Assembly (NCBI RefSeq): GCF_003287975.1
Contig: NZ_QMKQ01000008.1
Span: 62,001-126,000, forward strand
Length of the DNA: 64,000 nucleotides
Reading direction: 5' to 3'
From: Arthrobacter sp. AQ5-05
Lineage (GTDB): Bacteria > Actinomycetota > Actinomycetes > Actinomycetales > Micrococcaceae
The notes under the pieces: generated by a model
Seen by the model: the letters and a program-made list of their open reading frames with translations, nothing else
The model's database searches: none
Told to the model about the DNA's origin: nothing
Made by a program: the position numbers and the translations under genes
Shown: one piece after another, positions 26,419-34,305 of the stretch
Position numbering within the stretch: position 1 is the first letter of the stretch
How the letters are laid out: the number at the start of each line of letters is the position of its first letter

Positions 26419-26540
26419 TTGAGCGAGGGAATTTGGCATGTCAGCACGCGTCCCCGAAGCCAGAAGACGCACCAAACGGTCCTTGACACCACCAACGGGC
26501 TGTTGCGCGAAAAGGGCCTTGCGGGCGTCACCATCGAGCG
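26419..26540 (+). pseudogene. TetR-family regulator fragment
   Basis: Starting at TTG 26419 behind AGGAGGG, the frame reads SQKTHQTVLDTTNGLLREKGLAGVTIE, the first helices of a TetR DNA-binding domain. Where the recognition helix should follow, the sequence changes to PRHPGALRTLVPSL, which belongs to a transporter. An internal deletion has joined the two. The upstream operator and ribosome-binding site are still intact. Confidence 0.65.
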
Positions 26541-27170
26541 CCCGCGCCATCCCGGCGCCCTGCGCACGCTGGTGCCTTCCCTCATGATTCCGCAAGAAGT
26601 GCGTGAACGATTCTTACTGGCGGTCGGCGCCCTGACGCAAGCTGGGCATTGAACCCACCGTAAGCAAGGCACCATGGCACATCCAGTCCCCTCCAATCGG
26701 TGCGTTGGCGATCTTCGCATGGACGGGCACCGAGGCACTGACCGGCCGGCTGACCTTCAGGGGCACTGCCGAAAAGGTCATGGCGGCAGGAGCGGCGGCA
26801 TTCGCCCTGGGTGTTGGTGCCATTGTCGCCGCAGTGGCCCTGGAAAGCGAGTGGCTGTTCTATACCGCCAGCGTCATCGGCGGCTTCGGGTTCGGCGCCG
26901 GATTCCAGGGTGGCTTGTGCTCCATGCTTGAGTTGCTTCCACCCAGGCAGCGCGGCGGCACGCTGTCCTCGTCCTATCTTGTGAGCTGCGGCTTTCGGCG
27001 TGCCTACGCTGGTGGCCGGCCTGACGATTCCGGGCTTCGGACTGCAGAACGTCCTCTTCGGCTACTCCACCTTGGTGGTCATCTTGGCGATCGTGGCCGT
27101 CCTGTTGCTGCTGTGCTCGCGGTTCAAGCGCCGCCGCGAAACCCGCGCGGCCTGTTCGGCCATCGCCTGA
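26541..27170 (+). pseudogene. MFS transporter fragment, frameshifted
   Basis: Remnant of the second half of a major facilitator permease in three frames. LRTLVPSLMIPQEVRERFLLAVGALTQA (stop at 26652) is the central loop and start of TM7. PPIGALAIFAWTGTEALTGRLTFRG to GGLCSMLELLPPRQRGGTLSSSYL comes next. After a shift near 26990, FGVPTLVAGLTIPGFGLQNVLFGYSTLVVILAIVAVLLLL reaches the stop at 27168. TetR/MFS adjacency suggests an old drug-efflux pair. Confidence 0.72.
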
Positions 27171-27222
27171 AGCACTCACACCCAACGTCATGGTCGGGCA
27201 CATCAATTCCATAGCTTCGCCA

Positions 27223-27324
27223 CCTAGAGTCATTGTTACCTCATGAAGGTGCGAGTGATGCGAGCACCGGCTGGAACAAGGATTCATTCCCCCGAATCTT
27301 CCGGCCGGTGTTCAAACCTTTAAC
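27223..27324 (+). repeat. Structured dispersed repeat, copy 3
   Basis: 102 bp. GAGCACCGG (27262-27270) faces CCGGTGTTC (27305-27313), which retains all but one Watson-Crick pair (a G-U in RNA). It lies 53 bp after the MFS remnant stop. Conservation of the stem in all three copies, with variable loop length, suggests RNA or cruciform structure is under selection. Confidence 0.85.
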
Positions 27325-27365
27325 AACGGATTCATGAACTTATCCGTGCGAATTATCCGACCGGG

Positions 27366-27539
27366 TCATTCCTCCTCATTCAGGCTTTCCGGATCCGTCA
27401 ATTCGATTTCCCGAGGAAGCGCCGCTTTTCGTCGTTCCTCCGTGAAATATTCAATTTGCTCCTCGGGCGTCGCCTCCACTTTGAAGACGGATGGCTCAAT
27501 GTCCTCCGGATCGTCTTTCGCGTTGACCCTGGATTCCAT
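27366..27539 (-). CDS. Small acidic protein of unknown function
   Basis: A 57-residue protein starting at ATG 27539 with an excellent AGGAGGTG site. It is very acidic (DDPEDIEPS, EATPEEQIEYFTEERR, LTDPESLNEEE), with no Cys, no signal peptide and no membrane segment. A central helix EEQIEYFTEERRKAAL is predicted by eye. It sits just past the terminator of the protease gene, on the same strand. I do not recognise a family. The strong ribosome-binding site supports real translation. Confidence 0.7.
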   Translation of the reverse strand: MESRVNAKDDPEDIEPSVFKVEATPEEQIEYFTEERRKAALPREIELTDPESLNEEE

Positions 27540-27561
27540 GTTGCACCTCCTAAACGGCAGC

Positions 27562-27590
27562 GGGTGGAACGCCATCATGGCGATCCACCC
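27562..27590 (-). terminator. Hairpin after the secreted protease gene
   Basis: GGGTGGA-a-CGCCAT-C-ATGGCG-a-TCCACCC forms a long hairpin between the protease stop (27604) and the small acidic gene. It could be a terminator or a processing site. Confidence 0.6.
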
Positions 27591-27603
27591 ACCGATTGGA
27601 CTA

Positions 27604-28593
27604 CTAGTTTTGTGCCGACTGGTAAGCCTGCTCGATGACCGATCCCCAATAAGGGCCGAACATCGTATTGCGGATTCCTCCGTAGCCGAAGCTGTTCACC
27701 GAGTTCTGGAAGCCGTCGGAGCCACCCAAGAACCATGGACCTCCGGAGGAGCCACCGGTCATGTCGCAAGGAATTCCCTGCGACTGCGTCTGCCCATACG
27801 GATCGTCCGTCGCGGCTCCACTGCACGATTGCAGGGTCTCCCCGTCGAATGGCCGTGCGGCCGGATACCCGAATGCGGTGTAGGTCAGTCCCCTGGCCTG
27901 GTTGAAAGCAACGCCCGAGGCACCTACCCGGTCAGCCAGGCTCACGCCGCTCTGATCCGAAACCACAGCAAACGCCGTGTCAAAGGTGATGTCCCCATCT
28001 TGGGTCCACTGGGTCGGTGCGACGAGCTCGGTTGCCGCGAAGGTCCCATAGGGCGCGCTGCCGTTTTCATAGGCAGGAACAAAGACCCAATGAGTCGCGA
28101 AGGCACCCGGTCCTTCGTTGACGCAGTGGCCCGCAGTCGAGACGGTCGCCTCGTTTGCGGCAACAACGGCATTTCCGGAACACACGTAGTTCGCTCCACC
28201 CAAGGTGAAGAACACCTTGCCTATGTGGGAAACGGGGGTTTCGGCCACATTCTTGCTGGGCTTGCCGGCTGTGGGCTTGGCCTTACTTGCGCTTCGCCCG
28301 GCAATCTTGGTCGATTCGCCGATATCCAGCGGAGCCTTGGACGCCGATTTGCCGCGAGCAAGGATATCTGCCGATTTGGCTTCCTTCATTCGCCGCGGCG
28401 TCCAGTAGCTCATTGCTGCGTCGGCCTGCGTCGACGAGATCTTCTTCGTGTCGACCGAATCCGATTCGGACAGCGGGGCCGAAGTTGCCGTGGATGCGGT
28501 TCCACCGATCAGGGCGCCCGCGAGAAGAAGCGCGGCCACCGTCCTGCTCATGGATTTGCCCTTGGAATTCTGACTTACGTACGTTGCGTGCAC
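27604..28593 (-). CDS. Secreted trypsin-like serine protease (S1 family)
   Basis: A 329-residue preproprotein. GTG 28593 with CAGGA upstream is chosen; ATG 28551 (MSRTVAALLL) is an alternative. A signal peptide (AALLLAGALIGGTASTATSA) is followed by a Lys/Ser-rich pro-region to about residue 115. The mature protease carries His in STAGHCV, Asp in FDTAFAVV and Ser in DMTGGSSGGPW. Cys pairs YVCSGN/GHCV and QSCSG/IPCDM could form disulfides. The layout resembles glutamyl-endopeptidase-like secreted proteases of actinobacteria. It acts outside the cell. Confidence 0.9.
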   Translation of the reverse strand: MHATYVSQNSKGKSMSRTVAALLLAGALIGGTASTATSAPLSESDSVDTKKISSTQADAAMSYWTPRRMKEAKSADILARGKSASKAPLDIGESTKIAGRSASKAKPTAGKPSKNVAETPVSHIGKVFFTLGGANYVCSGNAVVAANEATVSTAGHCVNEGPGAFATHWVFVPAYENGSAPYGTFAATELVAPTQWTQDGDITFDTAFAVVSDQSGVSLADRVGASGVAFNQARGLTYTAFGYPAARPFDGETLQSCSGAATDDPYGQTQSQGIPCDMTGGSSGGPWFLGGSDGFQNSVNSFGYGGIRNTMFGPYWGSVIEQAYQSAQN

Positions 28594-29024
28594 GTTTCAT
28601 CCTGTCCGGTGGCGCCATTGCCACCTTCAAAAGTGTGTGCCGAGGCACTGGAGGACAACAGTCAAACACACGCTTCAAACAGTCACTAGAGACTTTTGGC
28701 TAACATTTTCGGGGCCGAGGATTCTGGACCCCCGGAAATCTATGAAACGAAACCGAATCCGAAATTCGGGGATTACCCATGAGTAGGGTAGCCATCGAGA
28801 TTGGCAGGTTCGCTCCAAAATTATTTGTCTTGGGGCTGACTCAACGGAATATAGGGCATGTCCGGGTTCTTTTTTGGCCAAAGTCGCAAAGTCACGTTGC
28901 GCAATGAGACCGTTCTCGGAATGTGAAGGAAAACGGCGGCAACGAGATCGGCGACGGCAAGAAAAAGATCCTCCCGCAACGACTGATTGCGGCCTTTCGG
29001 GAGCAGCGGGTGCACAATCGGAGC
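28594..29024. other. Intergenic stretch between protease and Vsr genes
   Basis: About 430 bp with divergent promoters expected for both flanking genes. Short open frames on both strands lack ribosome-binding sites and family resemblance. The part at 28690-28900 is more AT-rich than the surroundings, which may mark the edge of a horizontally acquired segment carrying the Vsr gene. Confidence 0.4.
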
Positions 29025-29534
29025 ATGGACAGCATGTCCGAACAGGCGCGCTCGCAACTTATGGGACGGATTCGCGGAAAGGACACGAAGCCCGAGTTCT
29101 TCGTGCGAAAGTTGCTCCACGCTGCGGGATATCGATATTGGCTTCACGGCCGCATTCCACGGCGAACACTCGAGACGCTGAAACGCGAGAATCCCGCGGC
29201 ATTGCTACGCGGCGGCAAGCTCCCCGGTACCCCGGACATCGTTTTTGCCTCCCGCCGCAAGGCCGTATTTATCAACGGCTGCTTCTGGCACTTACACGAC
29301 TGCCCCGCCGGGCAGCACGCCCCGGCGACAAATAGGCAGTTCTGGGCGGACAAGCGCAACCGCACTCGCGAACGGGATCAGGAGAACGCTGCGGCCCTGC
29401 ATGCGCTGGGCTGGAAGACGATTGTTCTGTGGGAGTGCGAGTTGCGCGACCCGAAGGCCGTTCTTGCGGTCCTCGTCGATTTTCTGGGTCCGCCGTCGGC
29501 CGTCGAGCGGGCCACCGGCTCCAAAGGGGCATGA
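29025..29534 (+). CDS. vsr: Very short patch repair (Vsr-type) DNA mismatch endonuclease
   Basis: A 169-residue protein; ATG 29025 with CGGAG upstream. Vsr motifs are present: SEQARSQLMGRIRGKDTKPEFFVRKLLHAAGYRYWLH at the start, LPGTPDIVFASRRKAVFINGCFWHLHDCP (the catalytic Asp in PDIV and the zinc-type Cys/His cluster), NRERDQ-like RTRERDQENAAALHALGWKTIVLWECEL. An insertion of about 20 residues (RIPRRTLETLKRENPAALLRGG) replaces the usual short linker. Vsr normally accompanies a cytosine methylase to repair deamination, but no methylase gene is in the window, so it is an orphan here. Confidence 0.92.
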   Translation: MDSMSEQARSQLMGRIRGKDTKPEFFVRKLLHAAGYRYWLHGRIPRRTLETLKRENPAALLRGGKLPGTPDIVFASRRKAVFINGCFWHLHDCPAGQHAPATNRQFWADKRNRTRERDQENAAALHALGWKTIVLWECELRDPKAVLAVLVDFLGPPSAVERATGSKGA

Positions 29535-29914
29535 CTCGCCGTGGCCGCACCTGTCGAGGCACTGCCCTGCAGCAGGCGGCGGGCCGTCAAGGATCGCAGA
29601 ACACGCTTCGGGTAACAGCTCGTTCGATCCGGCGCCGTGTGCCCCGCTTCGAGGGTCCTACCTAGCAGATGTGTGTCGCCCCCCGGAGGAACGCCGCAGA
29701 ACCACCCCGAGCTGGATTTTCCCGGGCCCCGACCAGGTAGCCCCGCGCGCCACCGAACCGGCGGTCCCGCCACAAGAGGTTGTCGGCAAGGACTGTCCGG
29801 GCTCGGCAACGATTTCCATGGAGTCTCCCGGAACCAACTGCCGAGGCTTCACGCGCAAGGTTTCGAACTCCAACGGCGGTTGAACGCCCATGCCCATCTG
29901 AGTGGCAATGCTGC
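29535..29914. other. Intergenic stretch between convergent Vsr and VTC genes
   Basis: About 380 bp between two convergent genes. No convincing hairpin with a T-run, no RNA gene and no supportable reading frame were found. Overlapping open frames on both strands are explained by GC bias. Confidence 0.4.
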
Positions 29915-30745
29915 CTAGCTCAGGACCTGACGCGGGCTGCGTTTCCAACCGAAGTTCCGTTTGAGCAGTCGGCTCCACTTGTTGGCGGCCAGGTGCGGGT
30001 GCAGCAGCGCGATGCCGAGGCAATACTTGCTCATGCTCACCGGGCGAATGCCCATCTGCGACAGCACGGCGTCCGCTGCTCCGCGTCCGCTGGCGGTCTT
30101 CGTCTCGATCACGAACAGGTCCGGGCCGTGCACCGTGGCGTCCTGCCGGGAGTACACCAGGTTCACGTCGCAGGTCAGCCGTTCCTCGTCCACGGGATTC
30201 ACAAAGGTCCCACGGACGTAGTCGCTGCGCATGACCGCTTCCAGGTGCGGCAGTTCCTGGTTGTACTCGGCGCGCAGTTGCACACGCAGGAACTCGGTCG
30301 CCTCGGGGGTGATGGAATCACGCTCCGAAAACTCGTAGGGAATCCGGTGCTTCACGGTCTGCCCGCGCAGCCCCTTGAACTTCGCCTCGAACATGCACAA
30401 CCCGGAATCGGCGTAGGTGCGCGTGCGGATCTTGTAGCGGCGCCGGCGGCCCTGCTTGTGCGCGGTGAACATCTCCATATCTGGGGTGTCAAAGTACACC
30501 GATTCGTAGGTGAACATCCGGCGCCCCTCGATCTCCATGATCCGGAACCCGTCTCCGAGACGCGACATCAGTTCGGTGAACTGCTCGGCTGAAAGCAGGA
30601 ACTTCTTGTCCACCCGGGTCATCAACGCGGCCTCGCTGACGACCTGCTCAAGCGAGATCGGATCCGCCGCCGCGGCAGCCCAATCCAGCGCCTGGGAGCA
30701 CGAGCCTGCCAGCACCCCGGTCCCGGGACTCTGCGTCGAGGTCAT
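29915..30745 (-). CDS. VTC domain-containing protein
   Basis: A 276-residue protein of the CYTH-like VTC family that in yeast makes polyphosphate. The tunnel-lining basic and acidic residues are visible in order: MTRVDKKFLLS, ESVYFDTPDMEMF, GRRRRYKIRTRTY, CMFEAKFKGLRGQTVKHRI, RLTCDVNLVY and FVIETKT. Family members in bacteria act on triphosphates or polyphosphate at the cytoplasmic face. The stop of the upstream DUF4956 gene is 2 nt away. This pair is widespread in bacteria, and a role in polyphosphate or cell-surface metabolism is suspected but unproven. Confidence 0.88.
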   Translation of the reverse strand: MTSTQSPGTGVLAGSCSQALDWAAAAADPISLEQVVSEAALMTRVDKKFLLSAEQFTELMSRLGDGFRIMEIEGRRMFTYESVYFDTPDMEMFTAHKQGRRRRYKIRTRTYADSGLCMFEAKFKGLRGQTVKHRIPYEFSERDSITPEATEFLRVQLRAEYNQELPHLEAVMRSDYVRGTFVNPVDEERLTCDVNLVYSRQDATVHGPDLFVIETKTASGRGAADAVLSQMGIRPVSMSKYCLGIALLHPHLAANKWSRLLKRNFGWKRSPRQVLS

Positions 30746-30747
30746 GG

Positions 30748-31416
30748 CTATCGCCCCTGGCGCTGGGCAAGGTCCCGTTCGCCGGCGGTGTGCGGCTGCG
30801 GTGCACTGGCCGGCGCCGGGATCGATTCTATGGACGGGGCGTCAAGAAGCTCGCGGCGTTTGCCGGCCACGATGTTGGCTCGGAAGCGCACGTCTACGAT
30901 GGTCAGGTCACGGACCATGTCCAGCTCGATCACCACGGTGCGCAACACCTTGGCGTTGAGCAGCTCGGCCAGTGCGGCGTGCAACTGGTGCTGTTGCGCA
31001 TAGGCGGTGTCAAGGGTGACGGTCTGGCGCATGGTGCGCCGGCCGAAGGCCGGGTGGTCGGCGACGAACATGACCAAGACCATGGCCAGGCTCAGTGCCG
31101 GCGAAAGCCAGGCCGGGTCCGGGTGCAGCCCGTTGATCAGGCCGATCGCCAGGGAAATGAAGTAGTAGGCGACTTCTTCCTGGGTCAGGGTGTCCGAGCG
31201 AAGACGGATGATCGACAGGATGCCGAACAATCCCAGGCCCAATCCGGCGCCGGCACCGGAACCATTGAGCAGCATCGTCACCCCGAAGATGCCGAAGTTC
31301 AAGGCAAGGTAGGCCAACGCAAGGTCCTTGCGGAAGTGCCTGCGGTAGTAGATGCCGCATACCAGCACCAGCATCGCAACCATGTTGGCTGCCAGGGCTA
31401 TCCAAAAGTTCTGCAT
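30748..31416 (-). CDS. DUF4956 membrane protein
   Basis: A 222-residue protein from ATG 31416, which has AAGGAG 6 nt upstream; ATG 31431 has no site. Four hydrophobic segments lie in residues 5-125 (IALAANMVAMLVLVCGIYY, LALNFGIFGVTMLL, GLGLFGILSIIRL, ALSLAMVLVMFVADHP), then a cytoplasmic domain with RDLTIVDVRFRANIV. IRLRSDTLTQEEVAYYF is the family signature. It is coupled to the VTC-domain gene and likely forms its membrane partner. Confidence 0.87.
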   Translation of the reverse strand: MQNFWIALAANMVAMLVLVCGIYYRRHFRKDLALAYLALNFGIFGVTMLLNGSGAGAGLGLGLFGILSIIRLRSDTLTQEEVAYYFISLAIGLINGLHPDPAWLSPALSLAMVLVMFVADHPAFGRRTMRQTVTLDTAYAQQHQLHAALAELLNAKVLRTVVIELDMVRDLTIVDVRFRANIVAGKRRELLDAPSIESIPAPASAPQPHTAGERDLAQRQGR

Positions 31417-32074
31417 ATCAGGCTCCTTCATCTCAGGTTTTATTCATTCACCGTCTGACTAGGACGATATTGATCCTTTATGAGACGAAAAGGAGTTTTT
31501 GATGAGAGGGCTCTCATGAAGCGGCGGCAAACACGAGATAAATCGCGGCTCAACAGGGACGTTGACGCACCGTGAAATCCGGTGGTGACGATGGGTCGAC
31601 CATCAAATAGGAGCTGTGCGGTGTACTCCCGTCCTGCTATCCAGAGCACCTCCGTGGAGGGTCTTAAGATCGCGCGGCCTTGATCGCCGGGCCTCGAATA
31701 GACGCGCACCCATGCGGGCCAAATTGGAGGGATGAGCCGCTCCAACTTGTCGAGCAGAAAACGGCCCACCAGCCACCCTCGCACCTGCCGGATCTGTCAC
31801 GCACGATGTGGACACGGGCAAAAACCTCCTTCAACTCGAGCGGCTACGGGCCAACCCTCGACCTGATTCCGCGTGGGATCAAGGCAACCGACTACGGCCA
31901 TGGCAGGCCCACGGATCGAGGATCCTCCCCTGGCCAAATTCCGCAGGCGGCGCCAGCAGGAATTCTTCCCCCCGAACGCTTCATCTTCACCGCATACCGT
32001 CAACCGAGCTCGGTTGAGGGTATGCACTGGCGGTGAGGGGGACCGCACCCTGCATTGGTCGGTGGGCGCTGCGG
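31417..32074. other. Intergenic stretch with a long palindrome at 31992-32024
   Basis: About 660 bp. GCATACC-GT-CAACCGAG / CTCGGTTG-AG-GGTATGC (31992-32024) is a near-perfect, almost loopless inverted repeat 51 bp after the M20 gene stop, probably its terminator. A 114-codon minus-strand frame at 31440-31784 has no ribosome-binding site and no family resemblance; I do not support it as a gene. Confidence 0.5.
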
Positions 32075-33304
32075 TCAGTTCCCGAGCTTGGACAGAATCG
32101 CGGTGATTGCCGCACGGACTCCGGTCTGAAGCGTGGGCTCGATCGACGGTGCGAAGAACGGGGAGTGGTTTGCCGGAGGGGTTCCCTTGGCCAATGTTTC
32201 GTCCGAGTTGCTGCCGAAACGCCAATAGACGTTGGGCACGCCGATGGCCGTAGCCAAATGCCCGAAGTCTTCGCTGCCCATTACGGGCTTGCCCACGATG
32301 ACGTTTTGGTCGCCGAGAACCTCCCGGAGTTCAGAGATCAGTTGGTGTGTTTCGGCTGGATCGTTGACCAGCGCAGGAAAACGGTAGAGCTGCTCAACGA
32401 TCGGTTCCGGTGCGGCGGAGGCGGCCGCCTCCGCCGTCACGATGCGGCGGATCGCGGCCAGCACCAAGTTACGGACGGCAGGATCGAATGTGCGCACGTT
32501 CAGGGTGAACTCGGCGCGGTCCGCGATGATGTTTTCTTTCAGTCCCGCATGGAACGTTCCCACCGTGACCACTGCCGCCGACCGGGGGGCGACCTCGCGC
32601 GAAACGATTGTCTGGAGGCGAACCACCATGGACGCGCCCAACACGATCGGGTCGATGGAGTGCTCCGGCATGGATCCATGAGAGCCCTTGCCCAGCACCG
32701 TGACCTTGAGCGAATCAGCCATCGCCATGGCCGCAGCTGGCGCCACGGTAACGGTTCCGGCCAATGCACCGATGACGTGGGCGCCATAAATGATTTCCGG
32801 CTTGGGTGCCTTGTCCCACAACCCGTCGTCGACCATGGCTTTCGCGCCCGCAGCGGTTTCCTCGCCGGGCTGAAGGATGAAGACCACGGTTCCGGCCCAT
32901 TCGTCGCGATTGCCCGCCAGCACGCTGGCCGACGACAGTGCAACAGCCATGTGGACGTCGTGGCCGCAAGCATGCATGACCGGAACTTCCGTCCCATCGG
33001 GCAGTGCCGCTGTCACCGTGCTGGCGTAGTCCAACCCGGTGTTCTCCTGCACAGGAAGTCCATCGGTATCTGCCCGGTACCCAACTACCGGACCATCCCC
33101 GTTGCGCAGGATACCAATGACCCCGGTTCCGCCGCAGCGGATGGTTTCAAGACCCAGCGCCCCGAGCCGCCCCTCCAGATAGCGTGCGGTCTGATGCTCC
33201 TGCATCGACAACTCTGGGTTGGCATGAAGGTGTTTGTAGGTCGCGGCCAAGTCGGCGACGGTCGAGGAATCAAGGTCAAGAAGTCTTAATGTTGCAACGC
33301 TCAT
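32075..33304 (-). CDS. M20 family amidohydrolase (hippurate hydrolase/aminoacylase-like)
   Basis: A 409-residue metallo-amidohydrolase; ATG 33304 with AAAGGAG. Metal and catalytic residues are clear: MHACGHDVHMA (about 108-118), QPGEETAAGAKAMV with the Glu pair near 147, IIYGAHVIG and GSHGSMPEHSIDP in the dimerisation domain, and MGSEDFG near 345. Family members cleave N-acyl amino acids such as hippurate (benzoylglycine). It is about 70 percent similar by eye to the protein at 61764, which lies behind a glycine riboswitch. It stands alone, with no riboswitch, and its neighbours give no pathway. Confidence 0.93.
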   Translation of the reverse strand: MSVATLRLLDLDSSTVADLAATYKHLHANPELSMQEHQTARYLEGRLGALGLETIRCGGTGVIGILRNGDGPVVGYRADTDGLPVQENTGLDYASTVTAALPDGTEVPVMHACGHDVHMAVALSSASVLAGNRDEWAGTVVFILQPGEETAAGAKAMVDDGLWDKAPKPEIIYGAHVIGALAGTVTVAPAAAMAMADSLKVTVLGKGSHGSMPEHSIDPIVLGASMVVRLQTIVSREVAPRSAAVVTVGTFHAGLKENIIADRAEFTLNVRTFDPAVRNLVLAAIRRIVTAEAAASAAPEPIVEQLYRFPALVNDPAETHQLISELREVLGDQNVIVGKPVMGSEDFGHLATAIGVPNVYWRFGSNSDETLAKGTPPANHSPFFAPSIEPTLQTGVRAAITAILSKLGN

Positions 33305-33879
33305 GGCGTGCTCCTTTCTAGGGGGCTTGGCGATTGCCCGATGTGAACAGCCATTCGATTTTGAGTGGTGGCTCGCTCGGATCCGACCTTCCATTGCCAC
33401 CTCGGTCCTGTACCTGGGCCAGAATGAAATCGCGACTATGGGCGGCCGCTGGGTCGGCGGTCATCCGTCGCCTGGATTTCATGCGCAACCCGTGCGTCCG
33501 GAGAAGCACACCGAGCCGTTTGACGGACGCGTTTCGGTGCCCGACGCTTCCCCTCATTGAACAGAGACCACCGACGATTTCCCACGTGTTCATGGCGTGG
33601 CAGCGCCCGGAGTCGCGCGTTGTGATCCGCTGGAATCGGGGGTCGGTGCCCTGTTCGTCACCACGTTCCAACGCGGGGATGCCTCCCGGATCGCATGCCC
33701 CAGATCCCAGTAATCACTGCTTCCAGGCAACGCCGGGGACCTGGTTCTTCCAATCGTAAACAAGGTGCTGGCTCCGGGCCACGAATGAGTTCCACTGCCG
33801 AGCCAAGGCCCAAACCTGTTAAGTTTCCGCTGGCTAGAACCTTGGATTCGGATCCAGATATCAAAGCCTACATCGGCAA
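33305..33879. other. Stretch without a supportable gene
   Basis: About 575 bp between the M20 gene and the LysR remnant. It could contain eroded C-terminal lysR sequence, because the intact copy at 35766 is about this much longer than the recognisable remnant, but I cannot align it reliably by eye. Confidence 0.35.
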
Positions 33880-34145
33880 ATGTGACGCGAGATACGATCG
33901 GGCCGCGCCCGGTGCCCGCCGGGGAAACGATCACGCCCAGGCTGATCGCACCGGCAACGAAGCATCTGCCAGGTCCCATCCGAGCGCCCCTGGGCCTGGA
34001 TACCCCAGCCTCACGCCGGGCCGTTCAAGCTGGCGGATGGGCCGACCGCGGCAGGGTTGGGCCATGTGCAGCTGTTCCGCTGCAGGCCCACCGCGCAAGT
34101 CCTCGACGACCATTGGGAAACTCGCCGAATCACCCAAGCGTCTCC
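33880..34145 (-). pseudogene. LysR regulator remnant, decayed duplicate of the gene at 35766
   Basis: The DNA at 34020-34125 aligns with the HTH-coding part of the intact lysR gene at 35766-36662, including an identical 18-bp block GGGCCATGTGCAGCT-TTCCGC apart from one base. One frame still reads RGGPAAEQLHMAQP against GRAAEKLHMAQP. Further down AISLGVIVSPAGTG corresponds to EIDLGVISSVAPVG. Large internal deletions and frameshifts separate these blocks. Its position relative to the transporter at 34306 mirrors the intact pair. Confidence 0.68.
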
Positions 34146-34212
34146 CCGCTTGATTCCATATGCGCCGCCGACCAGTCACTTTGCTATTATTTGAAATTTT
34201 GCATTAATGGGT

Positions 34213-34305
34213 ACCAAATGTTGTCTTGGACTATAAAGATCAAGACTGAAATAGTGGTACCCGACACAGGGGCGAGTGAGTCCCATCACCCCACGGAGGA
34301 ACAGC
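34213..34305 (+). repeat. Duplicated promoter/leader, copy 1 (with 36733-36826)
   Basis: The 85 bp before the first transporter (TTGTCTTGGACTATAAAGAT, ACACAGGGGCGAGTGA, CACGGAGGAACAG) matches the leader of the second transporter almost base for base. The LysR box present at 36704-36730 is degenerate here (GCTATTAT and ATTAATGG in place of TGATTGAT and ATCAATCA), in step with decay of the adjacent lysR copy. Confidence 0.7.

Noticed and set aside
23880-27324. Repeat copies as protein-coding on the minus strand (shared SRCSHHSHLHEV peptide)
   Set aside because: The shared peptide follows directly from DNA similarity. Sequence differences do not favour synonymous positions and no ribosome-binding site is present; RNA/DNA structure explains the conservation better.
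31440-31784. 114-codon minus-strand frame upstream of the DUF4956 gene
   Set aside because: No ribosome-binding site, no family resemblance and overlapping open frames on the other strand; treated as intergenic.
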